The notes under the pieces: model-generated | What the model was told of the DNA's origin: nothing | The model's input: only the letters and a program-made list of their open reading frames with translations | Database searches by the model: none | DNA from: Calonectria ilicicola | Lineage: Eukaryota; Ascomycota; Sordariomycetes; Hypocreales; Nectriaceae | Direction: 5' to 3' | Length of the DNA stretch: 64,000 nucleotides | Assembly (NCBI GenBank): GCA_020809705.1 | Contig: CP085825.1 | Span: forward strand, 5,952,001 to 6,016,000 | Shown: positions 39,496 to 50,224 of the stretch, in pieces | Layout: every line of letters begins with the position of its first letter | How positions within the stretch are numbered: position 1 is the stretch's first letter | Made by a program: the position numbers and the translations under genes

Positions 39496-40776
39496 ATGGG
39501 TTGCGGAATGAGTACAGAGGAGAAGGAGGGCAAGGCCCGCAACGAGGAGATCGAGAACCAGCTCAAGCGGGACAAGATGATGCAGCGAAATGAAATCAAG
39601 ATGCTGCTCCTCGGTATGTCACTCCCTTGATCCACGCCTGTCGCCGATGACCCGGATGTCGACAGGATCAAGGCGCGCCCTCACTGAATCAATACTCACA
39701 ATAACTCTACAGGTGCCGGTGAGTCCGGAAAGTCCACCATTCTCAAGCAGATGAAGCTCATCCACGAGGGTGGCTACTCCCGTGATGAGCGAGAATCCTT
39801 CAAGGAAATCATCTTCAGCAACACCGTGCAGTCGATGCGCGTCATCCTCGAGGCCATGGAGTCGCTCGAGCTTCCTCTCGAGGACCAGCGAATGGAGTAC
39901 CACGTTCAGACCATCTTCATGCAGCCCGCTCAGATCGAGGGTGATGTTCTTCCCCCAGAGGTCGGCAGCGCCATCGAGGCCCTGTGGAAGGATCGCGGTG
40001 TCCAGGAGTGTTTCAAGCGATCTCGCGAGTACCAGTTGAACGATTCTGCTAGATAGTGCGTGCTCCCTTTCATTCACTAACGCATTCCCCGGCACAGCGC
40101 TAACCGTGTTGCAGCTACTTTGACAACATTGCCCGTATCGCTGCTCCCGATTATATGCCCAACGACCAGGATGTTCTCAGATCTCGTGTCAAGACCACAG
40201 GTATCACCGAAACCACCTTCATCATCGGCGACTTGACCTACCGCATGTTCGACGTCGGTGGTCAACGATCCGAGCGAAAGAAGTGGATCCACTGCTTCGA
40301 GAATGTCACCACCATTCTCTTCCTTGTCGCCATCTCCGAGTACGATCAGTTGCTATTCGAGGATGAAACCGTCAACCGTATGCAAGAGGCGCTGACACTC
40401 TTCGACTCCATCTGCAACTCGAGATGGTTCATCAAGACATCCATCATTCTCTTCTTGAACAAGATCGATCGATTTAAGGAGAAGCTCCCTGTCAGCCCTA
40501 TGAAGAACTACTTCCCCGACTATGAGGGTGGCGACGACTACGCAGCAGCGTGCGATTACATCCTGAACCGATTCGTGAGCTTGAATCAGCACGAGACCAA
40601 GCAGATCTACACTCATTTCACATGTGCTACCGATACCACCCAGATTCGCTTCGTCATGGCCGCAGTCAACGGTAAGAACCCGCTTAATGGATATCTCGCA
40701 GTGGTGCTTTGGTTGCTAATTCTTTTGTTTAGACATCATTATCCAAGAGAACCTTCGTCTTTGCGGTCTCATTTAA
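39496..40776 (+). CDS. gna1: Heterotrimeric G-protein alpha subunit, group I (Gi-like)
   Basis: Four exons (39496-39613, 39713-40055, 40115-40671, 40733-40776) give exactly 353 residues, the standard length. MGCGMS carries the N-myristoylation Gly2 and palmitoylation Cys3. The P-loop GAGESGKST spans residues 40-48. Switch I is RSRVKTTGI, switch II is DVGGQRSE with the catalytic Gln, and NKID is the base-specificity motif. The C terminus CGLI has the cysteine that is ADP-ribosylated by pertussis toxin in Gi proteins. Orthologues (Neurospora gna-1, Aspergillus fadA, Trichoderma tga1, Cryphonectria cpg-1) control growth, conidiation, cAMP, mating and secondary metabolism from the plasma membrane. 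The gene is isolated, with a long leader upstream and 2.4 kb of empty DNA downstream. Confidence 0.97.
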
Positions 40777-43139
40777 ATGATTTTCCCTCTCACCAAAACA
40801 CACGAATACCCTCAAACTTAATAACGACACCGCTTAGATGGGCCATGGGGATATGGCTCACGACTTTTTCATTGTACTCGTCACACCAATGGGCCGGAGG
40901 CTAGAGGCACAGCCCGCATGATTCCCCCTCTGTGTGCCTGTTTATTGCCTCAGCCGACCACCCTATTTTTAGTGCTTTTGGCTGAGCCCGGGTTGACCTT
41001 GGTTCACTTTCTTTGTAAGGATTTCGCGGATTGATGGGAGTTGATCTGTATCACAAAACGTCATTTGGAAGAAAGATCAGAAAGCCGCCGAGCCGGATGA
41101 AGGGCCTCGAGGGCCAGCGGCCGGACGAGATGGTGACGGCCAGGAGTGGAACAGGCCGAGGAGAAGAAGATTACGATGAGGCACTATTGCATCTGAGAGT
41201 ATGGGCGACGGAGAATGGTGGCCATCTATTTTTTTGTTTAATTATGAAACTCTTTTTTCCTACCCAAAGCTACATGCTGCCCTTTTGCGTGCTATTCAAC
41301 GTTTTCTCTTTTTGCTTTGCCTTGCCATAAATCCTTTTTATTACACGTTTGTTTTATGTTTCTCACCACTTCTCAATGATCAGCCCATTGTTCGGAATTG
41401 GTCACCTTTTCTGTCATTGTTTACTTTTTATGTACCGTTGATGCAGGGAGGGGTGGAGGATTAGCTGAACCGCCCATGCACAGAGTACGTACGTTGGCAG
41501 GCAATAAAGAGGGGTTATGAATGGACCTCGGAAACATATTTTTCTTTTTCAATTTATAATTTCTTTTTCGCATCCTTCCACTACCTTTCCTTCTGGCTTC
41601 TCTGTTTCGTTTCCACTCCTCCTTTTCCCGTGCATGATGAAGTAGTCCAGTCATTCCCCCGCATCTTGAGACAGGAAGGGAAAAAAAAGAAAAAAAAAAG
41701 AAAGCATAAGCAACCAATGTCGCTTAAGTGTGTCTGTCACCTGTTCAGTCTCCAGCGCGCGCGCATGCACACGTCTCCTTTGGACCGAATGGAAGCATTT
41801 GGTTGCAGAGCGATGCTGAGGGAGGGAGGAGGAAGGGGGGAGGCGGGTTGAGAGAGACTTGATCAACTGGTCTTGCCCGGGGGGTTGTTTCCGGGTCCCG
41901 CCATTTGAGTTTTGGTGTAGGGTGACAAATCTCAGTCAGACAAACGTCCATCCAAAGCCACCGGGCGAGAAAACCAACAATGGCACATTCCACAGACTCC
42001 ATATCCCGATGATAAAGGAAAAGAAAAGGAAAACTAAACATGAAAATCCAGTCTATCATCCGATTTGCCGTCCACTTGTTCTCTCGCTGACAACCGTCAA
42101 CCTGAAGTGGGGACAAGCGCCAAAGGTGAGGAGGCATCTCGCATTGTGTGAGATATGACATGTCTCCAACATGGCGTTGTAGGCTTGAATGGTTCATGCT
42201 TTAGGGTTACGTGTGGCATGCAGGCGGACCGACGATGGTACCTTTTGGTTCAGCGGAGACATTAGTGTGCAGTCAACAACGCGTTGGTCTCATTTGATAT
42301 CATACAGATAGTTTCTAGCTATCCAGGAGGGTCTTCTCTATTCCTTGCTAACCCCAACCTCTTAGTTATTCAGGAATTTCAGATATCAATCCTTTTTTCC
42401 ATTGCGCATGCATCTTGGCATTTGACTGTTGTGTAGTGGCACAGTGGTAAATACACTCGCACGTGTCTCACTGATGCGTCATTCCTGAGAAACGGCCACC
42501 ACCTCCTCATTACTTTTGGCCGATCAACGATCCAGAATGAGACTTACACCCCGAAAAAGGTAGGTATCTTCAACTAGATAAGAAACTAGGGCATGAAAAC
42601 AGAATTGCGTCAAATATCGTGGGCGGGTTCCGACACAACGCAGACGTGGAGTGTGTCACAGTGAACACACATGACCCTTTTTAGTCCTCAACCAGAGCGT
42701 CAGCGTTTCCAGCCGTTGAAAGAGACGGTGAAAGACTGAGATTTCCCGTCTCGGAGGATGAAGCGTGTGACACCTACAGAGCACGTGCTTCGTCGTTCCT
42801 TTTTCAAGTATATCTCACAGTTCAGATAATATTATGAGAACAGTGTCCGAGCGTGCTTCAGGCGTGCATCGCTTCTCTCTTCAGGCATAGACATTCAACA
42901 CTTCGGTTGATATAAGCAAAAGCCAACTATTAATATTAAAAAATGAAAATGTTAATAGAGAGGGATGTATTCATTACCTCTGAATAAATGGCCGCTCGCC
43001 GACATGGTTGAAATCGAATTTCATATTTTCCGAATTTCTTCAGCGCAATGAACACCAGTCCGTTCATCTTACATAGATGGTACAAAAAAAGACAGAAAAT
43101 AACACAAGCTGTTACGCGGTTAGATTAGGGCAGCCAAAG
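40777..43139. other. Convergent intergenic region after G-alpha
   Basis: 2.36 kb between the stop codons of the G-alpha gene (+) and the DUF3716 gene (-). The first part is likely G-alpha 3' UTR. Homopurine A/G tracts occur at 41680-41705, and an alternating GC/CA tract at about 41755-41772. The remainder is unremarkable and no gene is supported. Confidence 0.55.
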
Positions 43140-44347
43140 TTACCCAGTAAAAGAGTTGCCGTGATGCCCTTCTTCCTCGTCGAATGTCGCATTAGGAATG
43201 GAACCACCAATCCGATGGTGGATTTGGCCCTGAGAGCGCTGTTGCTCAGATATTCCCTCTGGAGTTGCCAGATATTCATCGTACTCGGCAATTCTCATTC
43301 CAAGTTCCTTGGCAGCCGTTTCGATTCTTGCAAGGTACCGTTCGTTTCGAGATAAATGGGCAGCGTGACCAAATGACTGTGAGATCAGACCAGTCGTAGA
43401 TTCGGTCAGTCCCCAGTTTGTTATTTCAGAAGTTAAATACGGCATGGACAGAGGACCTGGCGAGGGCTGATGGAAGCTTGGTGTAGGCCCCGCAATGGAC
43501 GGCAAAGCAACAGGTGTCTGTTGGTGGCCCATCATATTTGGCATGACTGGGTATGGAGGAGGGTGGCCAAAGAAGCTATGGTGGAGAGGATTATTGTTTT
43601 CTATAGGCTCCTTGTTAGCGAGAACGCGTTTAATTATACACAAATTCTGAACAACGATAATAATAACAACAACAATAAAAGTTGCTTACCATGAAAGGTA
43701 CATCGGGCCCCGCTGGCGTTGAACCAGCAGTTGGCACAGCTGCCGCACATCAAGCCTTCCAAAACGATACATTCCTTCCAGGGGCCATGTCCTTTGTGGC
43801 AATTTTTGCATGGGTGGAGTGAAGTTTGGCCGGACATATGAGCCAGTACAGCCTCCACGTTGCTGCGTCGCTCCATATTCAGCTTTTGCTCAGGGCGGCG
43901 CTGAATGGGAACTCGAATAGCCAGCTCACCCGCCAGCTTTCGACATAATGAGCTGTCGAGATTTATGCTATCTCCAAACAAATCCAAGGCCAAATCTTCA
44001 GTAGTTCGAGCATCTTGATGGTTGTCAGCCTGCTTTGCAAGAAAACCCACGCCGAGTTCTGGGTGGTGTGGCCTGTGAAAGCTGTTGTCAAAGGAGTTGG
44101 CAGTGATGTCAGTCCTGAAGCTGCTGCCAGGTGTCGCGATGATGATATTGTTTTCGTCAGATCCTTGCGATTCATCCACTTTCTTGCCTCTTTTGGCCGC
44201 TGAATCCAGTCGCGTAGTTGCCCCAACTTCAGTTGAAGCACCTCGAATAAGTGGAGGGCTGGCACTTCTAGCACGAGCTTCAGCTCGGGATATCTGATCA
44301 TTTGCTGGGACTCTCTTGATGCGAGAGCTTCGTGGTCGAAGAGGCAT
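43140..44347 (-). CDS. DUF3716-type cysteine-motif protein
   Basis: Exons 44347-43690 and 43600-43140 give 372 residues starting MPLRPRSS. An earlier in-frame ATG at 44407 would add 20 residues, and I cannot decide between them. The first half is basic and Ser/Ala-rich, then comes a segment of mixed helix (about 105-165). A compact cysteine cluster CKNC..C..CGSC..C..C at about 178-217 matches the fungal DUF3716 motif, probably a small zinc site. Exon 2 encodes a Pro/His/Met-rich linker and a C-terminal helix rich in Arg and Glu (about 305-345). The acceptor at 43601 was chosen because it alone continues the frame. DUF3716 proteins are fungus-specific, often with nuclear-like basic regions; function unknown. 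Confidence 0.8.
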
Positions 44348-44835
44348 GTTTTTTTTTTCTTTCTGCGGCTGTGAATACCTGTCCAGGAACATTTGGAAGC
44401 TGGACATACAACGAAAGTGGTGAGAATACTTTAAATGACTAGAGCATGAGCTAAGGCGGTATTCTTATAGTGAGCAGCTGTCTCCAGTTGGCAACAACTT
44501 TGGGACGAAATATAACTTTGATCGTGTAGTTTCACATCAGACACTAGGAAGTGAAGCAAAAAGAAGGCGCGACGGGAGTTTGTGTGTGCGGTTGCTCTCG
44601 CGATGCAATCACACAGTGTGTTGCACGCGTTTCCATGGTTCGTACTGTGTTTGCCCACTCTCAAGACGCATCTACTTGGTAATCTTACCACCACTTTTCT
44701 TTCATAAACACACACGCGCGCGCGCTCTCTCTCTATCTTTAGAAAAAATAGTTTGAGCATTCAATTCAGTGAATATAAATGTTTCCGTGTCCCTTGTTTT
44801 TTGTTTTCATTTTTCGTTCACTGTTATATAAGCCG
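44348..44835. other. Intergenic between two minus-strand genes
   Basis: 488 bp that must contain the DUF3716 gene promoter and the CDC123 3' UTR. It carries an alternating CA/CG tract (about 44708-44725) of the kind that can adopt Z-DNA, followed by a (CT)n run. No gene was seen. Confidence 0.55.
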
Positions 44836-46068
44836 TCATCTTCCCATATTGCCTGCTTGCTCCCAAATGCCATCACCTCGGCCCTCAGTAAAATCCTTCC
44901 ATTGCTTTGCGAATTCTCGAAGTCCTCCTTCACCAGCCATACTAGCATCAACGACTTCCTTTGGCAGTTTGTGCGCTGAGTACATTGGACTGCTGAAGTT
45001 GTATGCCGCAGGATCGTCCTTTTCAATAATTCGAAACTCGGGTCCCTTTTCAGGCTGATATTCGCCTTCGTTTTCATCTTCTCCTTCGGTCGCTGTCTCT
45101 TCTCCTCCGGTATCTTCCCGTGTTTCTTCGTTGATTGAGCCGTACAGTGGTTTAAGTACCTCCTTTTCCAACAACTCTTGCCAAGTAAACAGCAAGCTAT
45201 CCGTACGGGGGGCCCATGGGTTAATGTCCATAAGCCTCACCTTACCCAAACCATCCTTCTCAAGCGAGTTTTCAGGGACGTAAACATCAAACACAAAGCT
45301 TGCATCGGGGAAAGTAAGCCTCAGTTTCTCTCGGAAAAAAGCATGGATCTTTTTCAAGAGCTGTGGTCGGATTCCCTCTAGGAAGGCATAGTGGTTGAGA
45401 TCACGCTGTGTAATACCAATAAGCGCCCGGTGCTTGACAAAACACCTAAATTCCAGTGCAGGATGTGGGATAAAGAAGGGTCTGAGTACAAGGATTGGGG
45501 CAAACGCCGTCGAAGGGGGCGCAGGAGTACAATCATCAAAGGCATGATCAAGGTCATGAGACACAAATGATGATGACTTGAGCAGAAGGTAAATGTCGTT
45601 GGGAGATGTGCACTTAAGAGTGTTTTGATGGGGCGAAATCCACTGTGCATCCTTGGGTGACGACCAGTTCAACTTTGGAGCAACTGCACCTCCCAACTCC
45701 GCGATTTTATCCTTGATTAGTTGGTGGGTTTCAGCAAATCTTTGGTTAGGTGCTAGTATTTCAGGCTCATCATCTTCTTCGTCTGAGGATTCTGGGTCTG
45801 TTTGTCGTGGTTTGAATGTACTTCCTGACGTGTGCCACTCTTCCTCTGTCGAATCATTGTTCTCATCATCGTCGGCCAAGACAATCCCGTCTTCATGAAG
45901 GTAATCGACAAAAGACTGTGGAAGTGGAATAATCCGGGACTTGAGGCATGAACTGCGGTATCTTGGGAACCAAGACTCATAAGAACAGTTCTGAATGTGG
46001 TCTTTAGAGACAGGAGGGAAGACAACTTCACCATCCGGGTTTTCGGGGGCATCAGGTAACTGCGGCAT
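44836..46068 (-). CDS. CDC123: Cell division cycle protein 123 (eIF2 assembly factor)
   Basis: Single-exon gene of 410 residues, from ATG at 46068 (CGGCATGG on the plus strand). The frame stays open for 83 further codons upstream but has no ATG, so this start is preferred; a splice-acceptor-like end at about 46100 suggests a leader intron. D123 family features appear in order: CSYESWFPRYRS near the N terminus, a long acidic insertion (about 65-110), WSSPKDAQWI, RCFVKHRALIGITQRDLNHY, and MDINPWAPRTDSLLFTW. Cdc123 is an ATP-grasp-like chaperone that joins eIF2 gamma to alpha and so supports translation initiation and G1 progression. The tail is acidic, then ends in a Trp-containing helix. Divergent with CWC21 across 374 bp. 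Confidence 0.95.
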   Translation of the reverse strand: MPQLPDAPENPDGEVVFPPVSKDHIQNCSYESWFPRYRSSCLKSRIIPLPQSFVDYLHEDGIVLADDDENNDSTEEEWHTSGSTFKPRQTDPESSDEEDDEPEILAPNQRFAETHQLIKDKIAELGGAVAPKLNWSSPKDAQWISPHQNTLKCTSPNDIYLLLKSSSFVSHDLDHAFDDCTPAPPSTAFAPILVLRPFFIPHPALEFRCFVKHRALIGITQRDLNHYAFLEGIRPQLLKKIHAFFREKLRLTFPDASFVFDVYVPENSLEKDGLGKVRLMDINPWAPRTDSLLFTWQELLEKEVLKPLYGSINEETREDTGGEETATEGEDENEGEYQPEKGPEFRIIEKDDPAAYNFSSPMYSAHKLPKEVVDASMAGEGGLREFAKQWKDFTEGRGDGIWEQAGNMGR

Positions 46069-46442
46069 GGTAATATAATACTCGAAATCAGTGGCGAGCC
46101 CGACTGGCGATGAAAAGAACAGTATTAAAAAAAATACGAGATATCTTTTCAAAGAATAGGAAGAATGGCTCGAGATAACCAAGACGAGATATTGAGTCAC
46201 ACTTGTACATCCACCCACGCTATGGAAATAATTCTTTACTCTTCTTCCAATACTACCCCACCATCGTTTGGAAGATTCTGCCGCTCTACGCTTGATTCGC
46301 GCCTCACCGCCTGCCAAGGGTCTTGCGTCACTGGCCCCACCATGCAGCCCGTCGAAACCTCCATCTCCAAATAAACATTCCAGCTTTATCTTGTCATATC
46401 TGAGGCGATAAATCCTGTAACCTCTTTAGCATTTTCGGAAAC
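46069..46442. promoter_or_regulatory. Bidirectional promoter CDC123 / CWC21
   Basis: 374 bp between two divergent start codons. It holds both core promoters and at least part of both 5' UTRs. A probable CDC123 leader intron acceptor (minus strand, CATCGCCAG) lies near 46110. No further motifs were identified. Confidence 0.5.
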
Positions 46443-46997
46443 ATGTCGGACAATGTCGGTCTCTCTACTCCCCGCGGCAGCGGAACTTCTGGCTATGTCC
46501 AACGCAACCTGGCGCACATGAGGCCTCGCGACTACGGCGCGCCGTACCCCAAAGACCTGGACAGCTTGCGACACAAGCAGCGACAACCAGACAAGGGCAT
46601 CCTCGAACACGATCGCAAACGTGAGGTGGAGGTCAAAGTATTTGACTTGAGAGACAAACTCGAGGAGGAAGAGTACGTTTACCGCTGTGATGGCTTGCGC
46701 ATCGTATTAATTAGATTCAGGGTCGACGAGGATGAAATTGAACGACAATGTGATGAACTTCGACAGAAGCTACTGGCTGAAATGAACTCAGGGAGAAAGG
46801 GCTCTGGCCCTAGGAGAAATTTCAAGGAGCACCAAGTCCACGAGATGGCCGATGCCAAGATCAAAGAAAGCGAGCGTCTACGAAAAGCATTGAAGATCAG
46901 CGCCGATTACGAAGAAGGCAGTCACTGGAAGAGACAGGAGGAAAGGCTGCGCAACGCCTTGGAGAAGGATGAAGGCGAAGAGGAAAAGCAGGAATAG
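46443..46997 (+). CDS. CWC21: Pre-mRNA-splicing factor Cwc21/Cwf21
   Basis: Exons 46443-46672 and 46721-46997 give 168 residues. The N-terminal part has the conserved GLSTPRGSGTSGYVQRN start found in Cwc21/SRRM2 proteins, which contact Prp8 and the 5' splice site in the catalytic spliceosome. A helical cwf21 domain follows (about 50-90, LRDKLEEE-VDEDEIERQCDELR), then a basic/acidic coiled C terminus. The 48-nt intron (donor GTACGT, acceptor TTCAG) interrupts exactly the cwf21 helix; it is a multiple of three and has no stop, so an unspliced mRNA would encode 16 extra residues. The spliced form matches the family and is taken as the main product. Confidence 0.93.
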   Translation: MSDNVGLSTPRGSGTSGYVQRNLAHMRPRDYGAPYPKDLDSLRHKQRQPDKGILEHDRKREVEVKVFDLRDKLEEEEYVYRCDGLRIVLIRFRVDEDEIERQCDELRQKLLAEMNSGRKGSGPRRNFKEHQVHEMADAKIKESERLRKALKISADYEEGSHWKRQEERLRNALEKDEGEEEKQE

Positions 46998-47908
46998 ATG
47001 CTTCGCGAGGAGCACGATACTCTGCAAGTGATCAGCACGCCGAACAGGGACGGTCGTGAGGACCATAAGGTTTCTTTCAACGGAGTTTCGGGGTCTATAA
47101 CTGGATTGGATTGTTTGTTTTTTCTGGGTTTCAGTTTTGGGGGGAAGGGAGGGGAAGATCTTAGACGCTTTCGCGCTCTTCTGTTATCTTGTGCTGCACC
47201 TTTGCTGTTGTTGTGCAACCGCTTTCTTGGATTTGCAGGTGGTCCATAAACTAGCATAAATGGGGGCAGATGAACAGGCCCCGCCACTCAAAACCCGGTA
47301 ATTTAAAATACCACATGATTTGTGCTGATTTTTTAACTGATCATAGATCACCAGAATATACAGTAAGCTCTGTTCATCATTCCATATGTAGAAGTGCATA
47401 TTGATATTACAATGCTGCGGGTGGTATAGGGTAGTTGTTGCTACAGTTCGAACTTCGAGGATTACTACAACATCATCCTCTTCGCGTAAGCGTTTGTGAA
47501 AAAAAGGAATAAGATTTATAGTTCCTGAGACCAAATATAGTCTTTGATTTTAAAAACCAAGATAAACTGTTAGGTGGGTGACTGAAAACACTGGCGAGCA
47601 TCCGCAAATGAAGCATTGAACCGAAGAAATGGCTTGAATAAAAGGAGGAAACTGATGAAATTGGGATTACTAGGCAATATTATATTTGCTAATTTTCTAT
47701 GTATAAGTGTCTCTGAATTATTTACTAATTGCTGGTTCGATTGGGTGGTGGAATGGAGGCGAGCCGGCATGTGATGTGGCGTGGGGAAGAGCTTCAGCCA
47801 CAGTTGACCCGCTGTGCTGTTCGCTCCATTGAGTTGATGGACCGCACACGTCACTAGTTGAGACCACTCTAGGATTCTGGTGTCTGCAACATTGTCCACC
47901 AACGCAAC
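46998..47908. other. Intergenic CWC21 to USE1
   Basis: 911 bp between two plus-strand genes. The beginning is likely the CWC21 3' UTR and the end the USE1 promoter. A minus-strand open frame (47184-47534) lacks an ATG and a recognised family, so it is not called. No RNA gene was recognised. Confidence 0.5.
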
Positions 47909-49086
47909 ATGGCACGATTATCGCAAGCACCGGGCGCACCGCTCAATAGAAGCGCTATTGATGTCGCCACGAACGAACTAGGGCACCTTCTTCTGCGACT
48001 ACAACAGACCATACTACATGCCGATGCGGACCGTGAACGAAGGCTCAGAACAAACGAGTTTGAGCGGGCGAGAGTAGCAGCAGTGAGTCTCAACAAGGCG
48101 ATACTGCCACTGAACGAAAAAAAAGGAGAAAAATCTCAAATTTGACCCGATAGAATCTCGATTATGCGCGAACGTCACTCACAAAACTCGAACAAGATGC
48201 GATGGGCATCAAGGCTCCCGGTCGTCGAGCAGAGGTCCAAGGTGACTTGAACCGGAAGCGAGAACTTCTCGAAGTGCTAATGGATAGGCTTGGGGACATA
48301 CAAGAAGTAAATTCGAGGCGAATCAACAGATGGCGACAGAAGCGCTGACGCAATATATAGTTGGCTCTGCACGACGGCGACGAAGTTGACAGTTCGGATG
48401 ACGAAGACATCCTATCGGAAATCATACCCACTCCAAGCGACAGCATAGTAGATACAATATCGACCGATACACACGCGGAAAATTCCAGCCAGGAAGATAA
48501 TATAGAGCCAGACCCGCCAGAGATACCGTCGCAGGCAGTTTCCGAGCCTCCTTTGCCATTAGCAGCACCGACAGCCCCCGCATCAACGCCAGATCCAACC
48601 TCGACTTCCGAACCACTCACTCAACTAGAACCGACGCAGACAACTCAGACACTGCGTGCTCGAGGAGCAACATCCTCGCCCAAGCCTTCTGCGCACTCCA
48701 CCGCTCGTGCGGCCCTCTTTGCCAATCGACCCAAACCGTCTGCCCCGCAAACCTCCACGGCTACAGCTGAGGCCATCCTGGACCGCCAACGAGCTGAACA
48801 GGATGCGCTGTCCGATTCGATTCTGAAAATGGCGGGCGCGCTTAAAGCTAGCTCACAGCGCTTTTCGTCCACGCTCGAGGAGGATAAGGAATTACTGACT
48901 CGTGCGGGCGATGGCATGACAAAGACGGAACGAGGCATGGAAGCGGCGCAAGGACGGATGACCATGCTGAAGAAGATGACGGAGGGAAAAGGCTGGTGGG
49001 GAAGGATGATTTTGTATGCTTGGGTATATGGACTCATGGTTGCATTGGTGTTGCTGGTATTTGTATTTCCTAAATTGAGGTTTTGA
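47909..49086 (+). CDS. USE1: SNARE protein Use1
   Basis: Three exons (47909-48082, 48154-48306, 48361-49086) give 350 residues, all joins in phase 0. The N-terminal region is helical and charged (about 1-108). A low-complexity Ser/Pro/Thr/Ala-rich acidic linker follows (about 120-225). A SNARE-like heptad helix comes next (about 240-315, beginning AEAILDRQRAEQDALSDSIL), and a single C-terminal anchor helix (about 325-346) is followed by four residues, the tail-anchored layout of Use1. Use1 works with Ufe1, Sec20 and Sec22 in fusion of Golgi-derived COPI vesicles with the ER. The start CAACATGG is the first ATG in frame. The assignment rests on layout and the conserved SNARE/anchor segment. 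Confidence 0.88.
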
Positions 49087-50224
49087 GAATGATACGGATG
49101 AATGATCATAGGATGGCTAGACTGCTTTGTACATGAGGCAAAATGGATGTACGGAATAGCGTGTTGATTGGCTTGAAATCGGACTATGGAGTTGGGTAAT
49201 GAAAACTGCTTTAATCTTTGCTTTGTGGGATGTCGTAGGTAATTATTGCGACATGTTCGTCAATACTTCCCGGCCTAGGGTGTGTATAAGCTGTGCTGGT
49301 GAACCAGCAATGCGCAAATCTCTGGGCAATATTTTCACATCACGTAACTTGACTTGTTGTATTGCCTCCGAGACAAGCCCTGAGAATCTGGTTGTCATCC
49401 TTTGCGTCCAAAGAGGCGATTGATACTGAGGGAATTGGTCTGCATCCGTCTGATATAGCCTCTATTATCGTCGCAAATTAATCTTTGATTTTTTTTTTTT
49501 TTTTGAATGCCACTCTACCTCAAATCAATGCAATAATATGTTACTACAATATACATCATTTGCCAAAGTCTGCATTTTGTTCCAAAAGCTACTGAATTCT
49601 CATCTCATATCTAGTTCTGGTGTTAGACATGGCCTCCTCCTTACCTTCTTCTCGGCGCTCTCTAGCGAACATAGACTACGATGCGATATATGCCTTGAAG
49701 ACTCCAATATCCCGTCGACCGAGGCATTGGTAGATATTTTGGTGTAGCGGGAAAGATCTGCCTTAATTGTTTCTGTATTACAACAAGAAACAAGTCCTAT
49801 CTTCAAGACTTCTTTAGGTCTATTATTCTACTCTTAGTTACTTGCTTTCAATCGATCAACTCCATTCTTAATTTCATTCAAATCAGTCGACAATCTCTAA
49901 ATCAAGATGCCTTTTCCCTCATCTTGCCATCTTGTAAACAAGACCTGAGGTCTCTTTATGTTTTTAGGCTTCTTATTCATTTGCCTTGTTGTTGTTTGCA
50001 CTCTAGCAAGGGAGACTAAAAGTCCACCCCTAAGAATTCATTAGGCCTTTAGGCCTCTTATTATTCTCGCTGTTTGCACTCAACTGACTAACACTCTTCT
50101 TCCTTTCTCCCAAGCCACTCGGCATTCTCCAAGCCAAGAGCCATCGTCCTCTCAATCGTATCGGTTGCTTCCTTGCACACTTTTATCCGCCTTTGGCACC
50201 TCCCCGACATCCAACGATTCGCTC
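49087..50224. other. Intergenic USE1 to BRCT gene
   Basis: 1.14 kb. The start is the USE1 3' flank. A T-run lies at about 49491-49504. From 49811 to 50080 three imperfect copies of a T-rich segment (CTTTAGG..TATTATT.., TTTTAGGCTTCTTATT.., CTTTAGGCCTCTTATT..) recur, the last two followed by GTTTGCACTC. The region just upstream of 50225 is C/T-rich, a likely leader. No gene was seen. Confidence 0.5.

Noticed and set aside
46069..46317. 83-codon N-terminal extension of CDC123
   Set aside because: The extension has no ATG and contains an acceptor-like end near the start, so it is more likely a leader intron.
47184..47534. 116-codon minus-strand frame downstream of CWC21
   Set aside because: Begins with TTG, no ATG early in the frame, no similarity; overlaps the likely CWC21 3' UTR.
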